Positions 1 through 10,700 of a stretch of DNA of 64,000 nt are shown one piece after another. The notes under the pieces were generated by a model. That model was not told where the DNA came from. It searched no databases and saw nothing but the letters and a program-made list of their open reading frames with translations. Within the stretch, counting starts at the first letter, position 1. The number at the start of each line of letters is the position of its first letter. Position numbers and translations under genes: made by a program. Origin of the DNA: Flavobacterium sp. ASW18X (GTDB lineage Bacteria; Bacteroidota; Bacteroidia; Flavobacteriales; Flavobacteriaceae); NCBI RefSeq assembly GCF_005144745.1, contig NZ_SWKK01000004.1, positions 490,713 to 554,712 of the forward strand, written 5' to 3'.

Positions 1-1332
1 GCAGCCTACAGTAAGTCTAATATGGCATTAAATGCTCTTAATGCTGGTAAACCGGAAAAAGCTATAGGCTATGCTAGAGCCAGCTTAAAACAGTTTATTA
101 CAGAAAAAGATATGTTGTGGATGGCTCGTAGCTATGGCATTCATGGAAGGTATCATTATGAAACTAATAATTTAGATAGCGCACTTTTCTACACTACAAA
201 AGCAGAGAAATTACTACATGTTGTAGAGAACCATAGAGATTGGCTTAAACAAGCTAATTTGCTTACCAAAATTTATTTAGATAAAAAGAACCTAAAGAAA
301 GCCGAATTTTATGCAGATAGTTCTTTGGTTTTAGCTAATAAAATTAATGATTCTCTCTACCTATCCTTAGCCCATAACAACTTTTTTCTCCTAGAGAATT
401 ATAAGCAAAACAAAACAAAAGCTATTGAACATAAATTAGAAGCTGAACGCATAGATAAGAGACTATCTAAAAAACAGCGTATTCTAAATTTAAAATTATT
501 ACAAACTGATCTTGCTCTAAAAGCACAGCAAGAAAAAAACGATGCCACCAATTTTGCAGTAGTAAAAGATGACAACAACTTTACATTGGTATCAGTCTGT
601 TTGTTATTATCAATTTTATTAATTGCCCTGCTAATTTTTAGAGAAGTATATGCGCTTTTAAAAACGAAAAATAGCCTACAAACGCAAAGTCAAAACCAAA
701 ATCAAATTTTTTTTAGTGCGGGCAAAGATTTAGAAAAAACAATAGATGACTTAAAAATTGTGCTGAGCACTTATGAAAATAAAGAGATTGTAGCAGAAGA
801 AATGGAGGAACTTACCTCCTATCTAAAAGATAATTTATCTAAGAGCGAAGTAGACCTTACAGACGTTCTATACTGGGCAAAATTTAAGCTTAAAGGTATT
901 GAACCCAATAAAAAAGAGTACTTAATAAAAAGCATTCTTTTTGATGTATTAAAGCCATACAAGACCAAGGGACTAAACTTAAAATGTAAAAACGATTGTA
1001 AAGAAGGGTTACTTTTATTTTTAGACCAACAGCATATAGAGCTTTTAGTCAAAACTATAATTCAATTATTGATTGCCAAATCACAAGAAAAGGCACAAAT
1101 ATTTGTACACTGTTACACTAACCAAACACATTGTATCTTGTCTTTTGAAGACAATACAAATACAGGAAAAAATCCACAAGTAAAGACACTAGAAAATTAT
1201 AAGGTAAAGTTAGACCTTATAAAAGAAATTTGCTCGGTTAACGCTATAGATTTTACCATTCACTACCCTCAAAAACAGCTAGTTTCAAAAATCACATTAA
1301 ACATCCCTTTATCTAAAAAAGGAATCATTTAA
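1..1332 (+). CDS. TPR membrane protein with degenerate kinase-like C-terminus (5' end outside window)
   Basis: The reading frame is open to the first base of the window, so the gene begins upstream; the first internal ATG is at 22. The N-terminal part is helical with tetratricopeptide-like pairs. A single membrane segment lies at about nt 583-650, followed by a short coiled stretch and a cytoplasmic domain of about 200 residues. That domain resembles the ATP-binding half of sensor kinases, but I see no clear H-box and no GxGxG glycine motifs. The layout parallels the next gene, a complete TPR histidine kinase, so it is probably a related sensor or a catalytically dead relative. Function is inferred from architecture only. 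Confidence 0.6.
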   Translation, partial: AAYSKSNMALNALNAGKPEKAIGYARASLKQFITEKDMLWMARSYGIHGRYHYETNNLDSALFYTTKAEKLLHVVENHRDWLKQANLLTKIYLDKKNLKKAEFYADSSLVLANKINDSLYLSLAHNNFFLLENYKQNKTKAIEHKLEAERIDKRLSKKQRILNLKLLQTDLALKAQQEKNDATNFAVVKDDNNFTLVSVCLLLSILLIALLIFREVYALLKTKNSLQTQSQNQNQIFFSAGKDLEKTIDDLKIVLSTYENKEIVAEEMEELTSYLKDNLSKSEVDLTDVLYWAKFKLKGIEPNKKEYLIKSILFDVLKPYKTKGLNLKCKNDCKEGLLLFLDQQHIELLVKTIIQLLIAKSQEKAQIFVHCYTNQTHCILSFEDNTNTGKNPQVKTLENYKVKLDLIKEICSVNAIDFTIHYPQKQLVSKITLNIPLSKKGII

Positions 1333-1392
1333 TCGATAAACTACCCTGTTTTCCACGTTAAACAAACAAAATAAGGGGGTTCACAACAAATT

Positions 1393-1424
1393 TTGTTTTA
1401 ATCTGTTATAAGAGTATAAGTTTA
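1393..1424 (+). promoter_or_regulatory. candidate Bacteroidota promoter for the histidine kinase
   Basis: A TTG (1393-1395) is followed after 21 bases by TAAGTTTA (1417-1424), one mismatch from the -7 consensus TAnnTTTG. Transcription would begin about ten bases before the TTG start at 1441. Confidence 0.4.
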
Positions 1425-1440
1425 CCGTATAATTAAGCTA

Positions 1441-3534
1441 TTGAAAACTTTAAATAACATACCCCAAGTCTTTAACCAAATCATGGTGCTTATAACGTTG
1501 TTGGTAATATTCTGCCAACCAGCGAAAGCCGCTATAGAAAAGGGTGCTAAAGACAGCTTAATACATCGGGTTAGATTATTAAAGTCTAAAGGACTCCAAA
1601 CGGATGCTGATGAAATAGAATATGTTAATTCTTTGGTGGCATTGGCAAAAACATACCGTTTTGTAAATGTAGATAGTCTTTATGCCTTAAATAATGAAGC
1701 TATTGGTATTATTGACGAGCTTAGGTATTCATTAGGCAAAGCTAAAGCTTATGTTAATTTTGGGCTTTACTACACCGATAAGGGTGAAGATGAAAAAGCC
1801 ATATATTATTTAAAATCTGCTTTAATGATAGCAGAAGGCTTAGAAGAACAAGAATATTTTACCTGCAGTATATTTAATGATATTGGCTCTCATTATAGAT
1901 ACGCAGGGGATTTTGCAAAATCTTTAGATAGTTATTTAAGAGGATTAGACATTGCTAAAACGAACAACTTTTTAGACATGCAATCTGTATTAAATGAGAA
2001 TATAGCTAGCTTGTATTCTTATCAAAATGAATTTGAACAATCCCTTCTTTATTATAAACAAGTACTTCGCATAAACGAAAAACTAAACGACCCTTTTGCC
2101 TCTGCTCAAACTAACAGCAATTTGGGTTCTTTATATAGTGACATGGAAGATTATGAAAAGGCCATGTACTATTTAAATAAAAGTATACACACTTTTGAAA
2201 AGTTGAAAGAATACGACTGGTTAGCATACGCATACAATGTAAAAGGTGAAATATATATAAAGCAAAAAAAATACCAATGGGCACTTTATTGGTTAGACCA
2301 AAGCCGTATTTTGCATGAAGATAAGGTAGACGATGAAAGAGGTAGAGTTCTTGTTCTCAATAATTTATCTGAATCTTACTTAGGTATAAACAAGGATAGC
2401 ATTTCCAAAATATATGCGCAAAAAAGTTTTGATACTGCCAATCAGCTAAATGATTTAGAAGGTAAAATTGCCTCTGCGAAGACGCTGTACTCTTATTACA
2501 AGAAACAAGAAGATTCTAAAAATGCACTTTATTATCACGAAGTATTTAAGTCACTCACAGACACCTTAACTAGGGAAGAAAACAAGAAAAGCCTTACCAT
2601 GTTAAAGACGCAAATGAATTATGAGCGTCAAAAAGAAGCTTTAATAGCTGAGAATGAAAAAAACATGGCTAGACAAAAAATATTTGTATCTCTAGGCTTT
2701 CTTATTGTAGTGATTCTGATTGGATTTTCCATTCCTTTATATGTAAATCAAAAGAAGCTTAAAAAGCTTTATCACGATTTAAAAATTAATACAGCCTATT
2801 TAGAGCAGCGAGAACAAGAATTAGAAAAATCTAATACTACAAAAGATAAATTGTTTTCCATTATTGGGCATGATTTACGGAGTCCTATAGGCGCTCTACA
2901 AGGGTTATTAGAAATGTTAGTTAACGGTGATATTGCCTTAGAAGACTCTAAGAAATTTATTGCAAGAGCTAAAACAGATGTGGACCATATGTTATTTACT
3001 TTAAATAACATTTTATCATGGGGGCAAACACAACTTAACGGAACGGTTACCCGCCCATCCCCTACCAATATTTATAAATTGGTGAATGGTAATGTTCAAT
3101 TTCTACAAGAGCTTGCAGATACTAAAAACATTAAAATTATAAATGAAGTTGCTAAAGAAAGTACTGCATTTATTGATGAAAATCAGATAGATGTAGTTAT
3201 TAGAAATTTAATTAGTAACGCTATTAAATTTACACCAGAAAACGGCTTAATATCCTTAGAGTCAGAAGAAAATCTAAATTACTGGACTATAAAAGTAAGA
3301 GATACAGGTATAGGGATGAATAATGAAACTAAGGAAAAAATCTTTTCTCCCAACCTCAATTATACTACCTATGGCACTAATAATGAAAAAGGTACCGGCC
3401 TAGGACTCTCATTATGCAAAGAAATGATAGAAAAGAACAACGGTAAAATTTGGGTAGAAAGCACCTTAGAAAAAGGTTCTACATTTTTCTTTACCGTGCC
3501 TAAAGTAGAAGAAATATTAAAAAAAGCTAGCTAG
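1441..3534 (+). CDS. TPR sensor histidine kinase
   Basis: A 697-residue membrane sensor kinase. It starts at TTG 1441, which gives a signal peptide with a Lys at position 2; the alternative ATG at 1483 would remove the basic n-region. About 370 residues of tetratricopeptide-like repeats follow, then a coiled segment, one membrane helix near residues 413-435, and the kinase core. The phospho-acceptor His is H477 in a GHDLRSP motif. The N-box has N589 and N593. Glycine boxes are DTGIG (621-625) and GTGLGLSL (651-658). It should autophosphorylate and pass phosphate to a response regulator, but no regulator lies nearby. The ligand is unknown. Confidence 0.88.
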   Translation: MKTLNNIPQVFNQIMVLITLLVIFCQPAKAAIEKGAKDSLIHRVRLLKSKGLQTDADEIEYVNSLVALAKTYRFVNVDSLYALNNEAIGIIDELRYSLGKAKAYVNFGLYYTDKGEDEKAIYYLKSALMIAEGLEEQEYFTCSIFNDIGSHYRYAGDFAKSLDSYLRGLDIAKTNNFLDMQSVLNENIASLYSYQNEFEQSLLYYKQVLRINEKLNDPFASAQTNSNLGSLYSDMEDYEKAMYYLNKSIHTFEKLKEYDWLAYAYNVKGEIYIKQKKYQWALYWLDQSRILHEDKVDDERGRVLVLNNLSESYLGINKDSISKIYAQKSFDTANQLNDLEGKIASAKTLYSYYKKQEDSKNALYYHEVFKSLTDTLTREENKKSLTMLKTQMNYERQKEALIAENEKNMARQKIFVSLGFLIVVILIGFSIPLYVNQKKLKKLYHDLKINTAYLEQREQELEKSNTTKDKLFSIIGHDLRSPIGALQGLLEMLVNGDIALEDSKKFIARAKTDVDHMLFTLNNILSWGQTQLNGTVTRPSPTNIYKLVNGNVQFLQELADTKNIKIINEVAKESTAFIDENQIDVVIRNLISNAIKFTPENGLISLESEENLNYWTIKVRDTGIGMNNETKEKIFSPNLNYTTYGTNNEKGTGLGLSLCKEMIEKNNGKIWVESTLEKGSTFFFTVPKVEEILKKAS

Positions 3535-3553
3535 TTAAAGTTAGCATATAACG

Positions 3554-4270
3554 TTAGATAAGGCTATCTAGACTATCTACAGCTACCATTCTTTCTACCG
3601 TAAAACCTTCTGCATAAGCTACGCCTACCAACCTACCTAAATCTTGTGCTCTATAAGTTACACTTTGTAAAAAGTTTTTGCTGCTAATAGGAGTCTCTGG
3701 CTCGTCACTTTCAGGGTCAAAAAATTGTGACCCATACGCCAATATTGCTTTTTCTTTTATTTCTATATAGCCACTTATATCTACTACAAAATCTGGTTGC
3801 AAATTTTTCCATTGTATGTAATGATAGACCAATTTTGGTCTCCATGGCGCTTGGCTTTTATTATTGTGATTTGTTTCGATTTTAATTAAACCGCTTAAAA
3901 AGCAAGCATCACTAACCAATTTAGAACCTTTACCGTGGTCTATATGCCTATCATCAACAGCATTACAAAGTACTATATCTGGTTGGTATTTTCTTACCAT
4001 TTTTATAATAGCTAGCTGGTGTTCTTTATCGTTGGTAAAAAAACCATCTGCAAATGCTAGATTTTCGCGTACAGTGACACCTAAAATTTCTGCTGCATCA
4101 GCTGCTTCTTTATCTCTTAATTCTGCCGAACCTCTTGTACCTAACTCTCCACGGGTTAAATCTACAATTCCTATTTTTTTACCCTTGGCTACTTCTTTTG
4201 CAATAGTACCACCAGCGCCCAGTTCAGCATCATCAGGGTGGGCACCAAAAACTAAAATATCTAACTTCAT
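3554..4270 (-). CDS. bshB1: bacillithiol biosynthesis deacetylase BshB1
   Basis: A 238-residue PIG-L/LmbE fold protein of the length usual for BshB1. It removes the acetyl group from GlcNAc-malate, the second step of bacillithiol synthesis, in the cytoplasm. Zinc-binding residues are visible: the AHPDD motif (H11, D14) and a HIDH motif (H109, H112). The TRGE segment near residue 40 is typical of the family. Its ATG shares one base with the stop codon of the upstream PLP enzyme (TAATG), so translation is probably coupled. The ligase and glycosyltransferase genes of the pathway are not in this window. Confidence 0.9.
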   Translation of the reverse strand: MKLDILVFGAHPDDAELGAGGTIAKEVAKGKKIGIVDLTRGELGTRGSAELRDKEAADAAEILGVTVRENLAFADGFFTNDKEHQLAIIKMVRKYQPDIVLCNAVDDRHIDHGKGSKLVSDACFLSGLIKIETNHNNKSQAPWRPKLVYHYIQWKNLQPDFVVDISGYIEIKEKAILAYGSQFFDPESDEPETPISSKNFLQSVTYRAQDLGRLVGVAYAEGFTVERMVAVDSLDSLI

Positions 4271-5442
4271 TAGTATGCTAACACTGTGTTTACACCAACA
4301 ACGGCTAAGGCTTGTACTATATCTTCTTTAATATCATCTGCATCTTCAATTCCAACAGAAAAACGGATAAGGTTATCCTTTATACCTTGCTTGGCTCTAT
4401 CTTCTGGAGTCATTAGGGAATGAGATGTTTTTGTAGGCAATAACATGGTACTTTCTACTCCAGCCAAACTCATAGATGGCTTAATTAATTTTAAAGCTTT
4501 TAAAAATGCAGTAGCGTCTATTTCGTCATTCAACTCAAAAGATAACATACCGCCATAACCATGCATTTGTTTTTTAGCTAATTCATGGTCTGGATGAGTT
4601 TCTAGTCCTGGATAATAAACCTGCTGTACGGCTTCTTGCGTTGAAAGCCATTCTGCCAAATTTTGTGCATTCTCATTCTGTGCTTTAACTCGTAACCCCA
4701 TGGTTTTTAGACTCCGTTCTAAAAGCCATACTGTTTGGTCACTTAAACTACCACCAAAACAGATAGAGGATTCCCATATTTTTTTAATATGCTCCGCTGT
4801 AGCTGCCACAGCACCAGCACAAATATCTGAATGCCCTCCCATATATTTTGTAGCGCTATGCAACACAATATCGATACCAAAATCCGCTGGATTCTGATTC
4901 ACAGGACTTGCAAAAGTATTATCAATCATACTTATGATGCCTCGCTTTTTTGCCAATTGAGCAACTGCTTCAATGTCCGTTATGGTCAATAGTGGATTAG
5001 AAGGCGTCTCAATATAAATAACCTTTGTATTTTCTTTTAACTCGCTCTCAAAATCCTCAGCGGACCAACCCTCTGTAAACGAGTATGAGATACCATATTT
5101 TTCAAACTGTGTTACCGCAAAATTATAGGTGCCGCCGTACAGTGTCTGCTGCATTACAATATGGTCTCCTGCATTTAAAAAAGCCATAAGTGCATGGCTT
5201 ATGGCCGCCATTCCACTACCAAAAATCATGGCAGCCTCTGTGTGTTCTAAACTTGCAATTTTCTTATTTAACGCTTCTTGGTTAGGGGTATTAAAATACC
5301 TTGGATATCGTTTTACATCTACATCTTCATAAGCATAAGAAGAACTCATATAAATAGGAGATACTGCTCCCTTAAACTGTTCATCCTTTACTTCCCCTAC
5401 ATGTGTACAAATGGTATTTAAGCCTTTTTTAGTTGGTTTCAT
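4270..5442 (-). CDS. trans-sulfuration PLP-dependent enzyme (Cys/Met metabolism family)
   Basis: A 390-residue fold-type I PLP enzyme of the cystathionine gamma-synthase / beta-lyase / methionine gamma-lyase family. The cofactor Lys is K199 in the SATKYMGG motif; D174 in the IDNTFA motif contacts the pyridine nitrogen; the GSGMAA loop at 75-80 fits the phosphate site. Which sulfur substrate it uses cannot be decided from sequence. Coupling to bshB1 by a TAATG overlap suggests a link to cysteine or thiol supply, since bacillithiol synthesis needs cysteine; this link is inference. Confidence 0.85.
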   Translation of the reverse strand: MKPTKKGLNTICTHVGEVKDEQFKGAVSPIYMSSSYAYEDVDVKRYPRYFNTPNQEALNKKIASLEHTEAAMIFGSGMAAISHALMAFLNAGDHIVMQQTLYGGTYNFAVTQFEKYGISYSFTEGWSAEDFESELKENTKVIYIETPSNPLLTITDIEAVAQLAKKRGIISMIDNTFASPVNQNPADFGIDIVLHSATKYMGGHSDICAGAVAATAEHIKKIWESSICFGGSLSDQTVWLLERSLKTMGLRVKAQNENAQNLAEWLSTQEAVQQVYYPGLETHPDHELAKKQMHGYGGMLSFELNDEIDATAFLKALKLIKPSMSLAGVESTMLLPTKTSHSLMTPEDRAKQGIKDNLIRFSVGIEDADDIKEDIVQALAVVGVNTVLAY

Positions 5443-5828
5443 GCTGTAATCCGTTAAATGAGTTTTTAAAAGTACGAAAAAGCATATACTTTCTACTTAC
5501 TTATAATATCCTGACTTAAACTAATTGCCATTGCATTTATTAAAACAATCTCCCCATTAATGACGATGGTACATATAATAAATCGCTCAATTACGGCCTT
5601 TGCTGAATTAAATTCTTGGACTAAAACGACTATCCTGGTAATTTTAAAAAATAGTGCCTAATAACATAGAGACCTATATTTCTATAGTATGCTGTTAATT
5701 CTGCTTCACTTTTCTTGTGAATACCCAAAATTGCAAAGAAAAACAGCGGTTTCTCAGTTCCATGCCAATCCTAAAATGTATATTACTTAGATTAGCAAAT
5801 GACGCACACAAAATCTATAGTTCTATTC
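5443..5828. other. AT-rich intergenic region, no supported gene
   Basis: This is 386 bases between divergent genes. One ATG-started frame of 33 codons exists at 5560-5661 (+), but it has no recognisable motif. A TACTTTTA box, one mismatch from TAnnTTTG, lies on the minus strand just upstream of the PLP gene. I see no hairpin or repeat. Confidence 0.4.
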
Positions 5829-7112
5829 ATGAAAACCAAACTGTACTTTCTATTTCTTATCATAATTGTTGTTGCCTGTAAAAATGCTACTCCACTGGTA
5901 GAAAAACCTAGTGGTTACCAAGGACAGGGAAAATCGCCTGTGGTACCTACCGCAAGTAAACCTGTGCAAAAACAGTATAAATATACATGGAGTCTAAATG
6001 ATAGTACCGTCTTTTTTTCTAATCAGTTTGATGGCGCTCGGTTAAACGGACTAGTGCATGATGGCAACGACCATTATACCATTTGGATAACTGCGGAAAA
6101 CACCCCAATAAATGTAAGTCCTTGGTATGCTTTCAAGGTTTGGAGCACCACCAAAAAGGAAGTCATCATTAAATTGACATATCAAGATATTCGCAGCAGA
6201 TATTATCCAAAAATCAGTACAGATGGCATTCTATTTAAAGCAATAGATAGCGTCAATTATACAGAAATAAACCCTGGAGAAGGTGATTTTGGAATAAAAG
6301 CAGCTCCCGAAGCTATTGAAATTAAGGTCACAGTAACTCCGGAACCTACTTGGATTTCTGCACAGGAATTATATACGTCTACCCATGTAAAACAATGGAT
6401 AGATTCCTTAACAACAAATTCTTTTACCAAAACCTATAGTATAGGGAAAACTACAGAAAATAGAGATCTTCATCTTTTAGAGTTAAATCAAAACAATAGT
6501 AAAAAGGCAATACTCATAATTTCTAGACAGCATCCACCAGAAGTTACTGGTTTTCTAGCTATGAAATCTTTTATGGAAACCCTAGCGGGAGAAAGTGAAC
6601 TCGCCAAAACCTTTAGAACAAAATTTACCGTGTTTAACGTTCCTTTAATGAATCCGGATGGGGTAGACAACGGGCATTGGCGACATAACATGGGAGGAAT
6701 TGACCTAAATAGAGATTGGCAAAATTTTAATCAGCCAGAAACCCGAGCCGTACGAGATTTTTTAAAGCGAAAAGAAAAAGAAGGCCACCGATTTGTTTTT
6801 GGCGCAGATTTTCATTCTACTTGGGATGATATTTATTACCCTTTAGATGCTACCATAACGGGTCCTGAAAATAACATCGTTTTTAATTGGATAGAAAATA
6901 TCAGTGAACGATTACCGCAAAAACGAACGAATGTAAAACCTTCTAAAGATTTAGAACCTACCATGGTTTCTAGAACCTATTTTTATGTAGCACACCATAT
7001 GCCTGCAATAGTATTTGAACTGGGAGATAATACCCCTAGGCCTTTTTTAAAGCAAAAAGGAATTGTTGCCGCAGAAGAATTGATGCAATTATTACTTAAG
7101 GAGTATCCGTAA
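5829..7112 (+). CDS. M14-family zinc carboxypeptidase, lipoprotein
   Basis: A metallocarboxypeptidase-like protein of 427 residues. I prefer the ATG at 5829 over the in-frame ATG at 5799, because it gives a clean lipoprotein signal (basic start, hydrophobic core, VVAC lipobox). An N-terminal beta-rich domain of about 140 residues precedes the M14 domain. Zinc ligands are H235 and E238 (HPPE) and H329 (DFHST). The catalytic Glu is E397 (FELGD). The NPDG and DLNRDW motifs are typical. It probably trims peptides in the periplasm or at the outer membrane; the substrate is unknown. It is convergent with the following minus-strand gene, with a 2-base gap. Confidence 0.82.
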   Translation: MKTKLYFLFLIIIVVACKNATPLVEKPSGYQGQGKSPVVPTASKPVQKQYKYTWSLNDSTVFFSNQFDGARLNGLVHDGNDHYTIWITAENTPINVSPWYAFKVWSTTKKEVIIKLTYQDIRSRYYPKISTDGILFKAIDSVNYTEINPGEGDFGIKAAPEAIEIKVTVTPEPTWISAQELYTSTHVKQWIDSLTTNSFTKTYSIGKTTENRDLHLLELNQNNSKKAILIISRQHPPEVTGFLAMKSFMETLAGESELAKTFRTKFTVFNVPLMNPDGVDNGHWRHNMGGIDLNRDWQNFNQPETRAVRDFLKRKEKEGHRFVFGADFHSTWDDIYYPLDATITGPENNIVFNWIENISERLPQKRTNVKPSKDLEPTMVSRTYFYVAHHMPAIVFELGDNTPRPFLKQKGIVAAEELMQLLLKEYP

Positions 7113-7114
7113 AA

Positions 7115-7666
7115 CTATTCTAACTTTTCTGGACCTTGCGATGGTCGATTACTTCTAATCTGCCATCTTTCATCTTGGATAGACTTGTACACAATTTTAT
7201 ATTCTAAGCCATCTGCCAATAATTCTGCTATGGCATCTGTAATTAACGTATAATCCTTTGCACTTTCCGCTACTTTTAAAAAAGAATAGGATTGATTGGC
7301 AGGTATGGCAATTCCAGGATTAAGAGTAGAAAATGTAAAGTTATCCAAACTATCTAGCGCACTATTTTTACTTTTTAGGTAAGTTACTATGGAGTTATCA
7401 TAAGTAGTAAGAGATTCTACCTCTCCGTAATATATCATTTGTACGCTTTCTAATATGGCTGGACCAATACCATGGTTTTTAAGACTTAATTCATACACAT
7501 TCCCAGAACTATGGTTACGTTCTGCAAACTGCACATAGGGTAAAATAGAAATATAGTTCTGTTTGCGCATTAAATTGGTCTGGTAAATAAAAATGACCAA
7601 CGTAAGCACGCTTACAAGCATCGCAGTAAGGCTTAATAAAGTATTGGTATTTAGTTTCATTTTCAC
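7115..7666 (-). CDS. hypothetical protein with N-terminal membrane anchor
   Basis: A 183-residue protein with one N-terminal membrane helix at about residues 8-28, then a soluble domain of mixed beta structure rich in Ser, Tyr and Leu. No cysteine motif or catalytic signature is visible. A second ATG two codons downstream is an equally possible start. It lies just downstream of ccsBA on the same strand (37-base gap), so it may share that transcript. Function not recognised. Confidence 0.55.
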   Translation of the reverse strand: MKMKLNTNTLLSLTAMLVSVLTLVIFIYQTNLMRKQNYISILPYVQFAERNHSSGNVYELSLKNHGIGPAILESVQMIYYGEVESLTTYDNSIVTYLKSKNSALDSLDNFTFSTLNPGIAIPANQSYSFLKVAESAKDYTLITDAIAELLADGLEYKIVYKSIQDERWQIRSNRPSQGPEKLE

Positions 7667-7703
7667 ACTAGAAAAGTACTAAAAAACCATATAGACTAAA
7701 AAC

Positions 7704-10700
7704 TTATGCTGCTTTGCTGGCGTAATATTTACGATGCTTTACCAAACTTAAAGCTCCAAGTACAAATACACCAAAAACGGTGTAATAAACAAACGTAGGT
7801 GTAATCACTTGGTCTCCACTGGCGTAACTATGTAGACCAACAAGGTAAAAGTTTACTCCAAAATACGTCATCATAATACTTGCAAAAGCAATGACAGACG
7901 CAAAATTAAACTTCCAAAAACCTCTAAAACCAGGTACCAAACGCATGTGGAGTACAAAAGCATAAATCATAATAGAAATCAACGCCCAAGTTTCTTTTGG
8001 GTCCCAGCCCCAATACCTACCCCAACTTTCGTTAGCCCACTGGCCACCTAAAAAGTTACCTATGGTAAGCATTACTAAACCTACAGTTAAGGCTAACTCA
8101 TTAATGACAGTAAGTTCATTAAGGTTATGTTTCATCCTTTTTTGGTTCTTTTCTGTTGTTAACAGAATTAATAAAAGGGAAACTACTCCCAAAATCATAC
8201 CTACGGTTAAAGGTCCATAACTACCTACAATAACCGCAACGTGTATCATAAGCCAATAACTATCCAAAACAGGAACTAAATTTGCAACCGCTGGGTCTAC
8301 CCAACTTTGGTGGGCAATCCATAATAACATAGAGGTTACAAAAGCACTGGAAGCCAAGGTTAATTCACTTTTACGAGAGCCCAATAAAAGTCCCATACCT
8401 AAAGTTGCCCATGAAACATATAAAATACTCTCATAAGCATCGCTCCACGGAGCATGACCAGAAATATACCAACGTAAAACTAGCCCCGCAGTATGCCATA
8501 AAAAGAAAATAATTATAGTTCCTTTAAATAGATAGGACGCAGCCTTTAAAAATTCTCGCTCCTTAAATATTCTAAAGATTAATACCACAAAATATAATAT
8601 ACCAATTAGGGCATAATACTTATATAGCCTGTTAAAGATGTCTAGCTTGTTGTAAATAATTTCTGTCTGTACCTTTTCTTTAGAAGGCAGCACTTCTGCT
8701 CCGTGGTTTTTCTGATTTTGATAGAAAGCTTCTAACAAACGGTCTGCAGTACTATAATCTCCTGTTTTTATCGCTGCTTGGAGCGAATTTAAATAGTATG
8801 GCACACCATTTTGCATAAAGTTAGCATACAAAGAATCTTGCACCTGGTGTTGTCCAGAGCGGTATTCTACGGTAGAAATCCATTTGTTATTTTCATCATT
8901 CAAAAGCGGAAATATCTTTAAAACTTGTCCGCTCAAAGCAGCGTTCAATAAACTAAACCGCTCGTGTGCTTTTGTAAAATCTTTCTGAAATTTATTTGGA
9001 TTTGTAGTTGATGTAGCCTCTTCTAAATAAGGCTTTAACTTATACATACCTGCAGCATCAAAAAAATCAGTTGCTTTTACTCTTTTCTGTGTTTTAGGTA
9101 CACCAATTATTCTTCTAATACTATCATTTTGCCACTCGCCCAAGTTGATAAATTCCACATTATACCATGCAGAAGGATTGAGCATCATACTAATAAAGAC
9201 TTGGTCAGAATCTAAATTTTCATATTTAGCCTTACCACTTAGTTTACGTAATAGCTCAGAGGTAAAGGTATTTAAGGGTTTCATTCTACCGCCTTCATCT
9301 TGTATAATTAAAGCGCCAAATTTATCTGCGTGTTCTTTGCTCACTGTTGTGGCTTTAATTACAGAATCTACTTGTGCTTTGGTGGGCAGTTGATTGTGGT
9401 TGTCGTGATTTTCTTGCTGTGCATTAGCGAAGGTAATTACAAAAAGTAAGGCTAACGTAGCCAAATTTTTACGCTTCTCATTTAGCTTTTCTAAACGCTT
9501 ACTTAGGTCTCTAAATCGTGTTTTTCCAAAAAACATGATTCCCATCAATCCTAAATACAACAAAAAATAGCCTGCATAGGTAATCCATGTTCCCCATTGG
9601 TCATGATTAACACTCAAAACCGTGCCTTTTTCATCTGGCATAAAGCTCGATTGGAAAAAACGGTATCCTTTGTGGTCTAGAATATGATTCATGTAAATAT
9701 CATAATCGAATGGGCGTTCATCCTCTATGGTCACTTTACTCATAAAAGATTTATAACTACTAACTGTGCCAGGGTATTTTTCTGCGATAAAATCGTTTAA
9801 CTTAACATTAAAAGGTAGCTTATGTTCTTTTGAACCATAACGAAGCCTAAAATCCAAATTACCTACAGTGAATTTATCGCCAACGGGCATGCCACCTTTA
9901 CCTCCCATTATTTTTTGTTCTACCTCTTCATCACCAACCCTAATACGTACTATAAGAGCATCTTGGCTTTCTTTGGTAATTTCATTTTCTGGTAATTCTA
10001 CAATACCATATGTACCCTTTACCACGGGTTCTGGAATTACAAATTGCATATTTGCCATAGTGTAGAGCGAACGTAATTGTAAAGGCTGTAAAGAATCTTT
10101 TGTTACATGACCCTGAAATTGGTCTGCCATACGCATAAAATTTCCTTCAAAAGGGGACTTTATAGTGTATGTACTATCTGTAGTAAAAATGTTAATAGCC
10201 CCAGGTGTTTCTCTATTTAACGCAAATAGCACATTGTGTATGCTAGCAATCTTTCCGTCTTCCAAGTAATGTTCGTGCCGTTGCCCATCTCCTGCTTCTA
10301 CAATTTGGAGGTAAGTATTACCGTTTTCATCTGGCACTATTCCTTTTTTAACGCCTCTTATATAACCAGAATAAGCAATGGTAAATGGTGTTCCGTTAAA
10401 ATCTCCCTTCCAAGGCAAGGAACCTCTATACCCCTGTTCTGTAGCTAAGAGCTCGTCTTCCAGGGTTTTGCGCTTCCTTTCACCCTTAATCTCTCCTTCT
10501 ACATATGCCGTGAGAAAAGTTTTATCAGAATAAAAAATGTTTTCCGATTGTCCTTCACGAATGGGCATCATCCCTTCAAAACTGATATACCGCGTTACAA
10601 AAGCACCTACAATAATTAATACCCAAGATAAGTGCAATACCAAAATTGGCCATTTTTTCCAGGTTAGTAATTGGTAACGTTTAATATTACCAATAAAATT

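Noticed and set aside
5560..5661. 33-codon plus-strand frame in the intergenic gap
   Set aside because: Short, no helix or motif, no promoter box, and not fitted to its neighbours, unlike the 39-codon gene at 17004.
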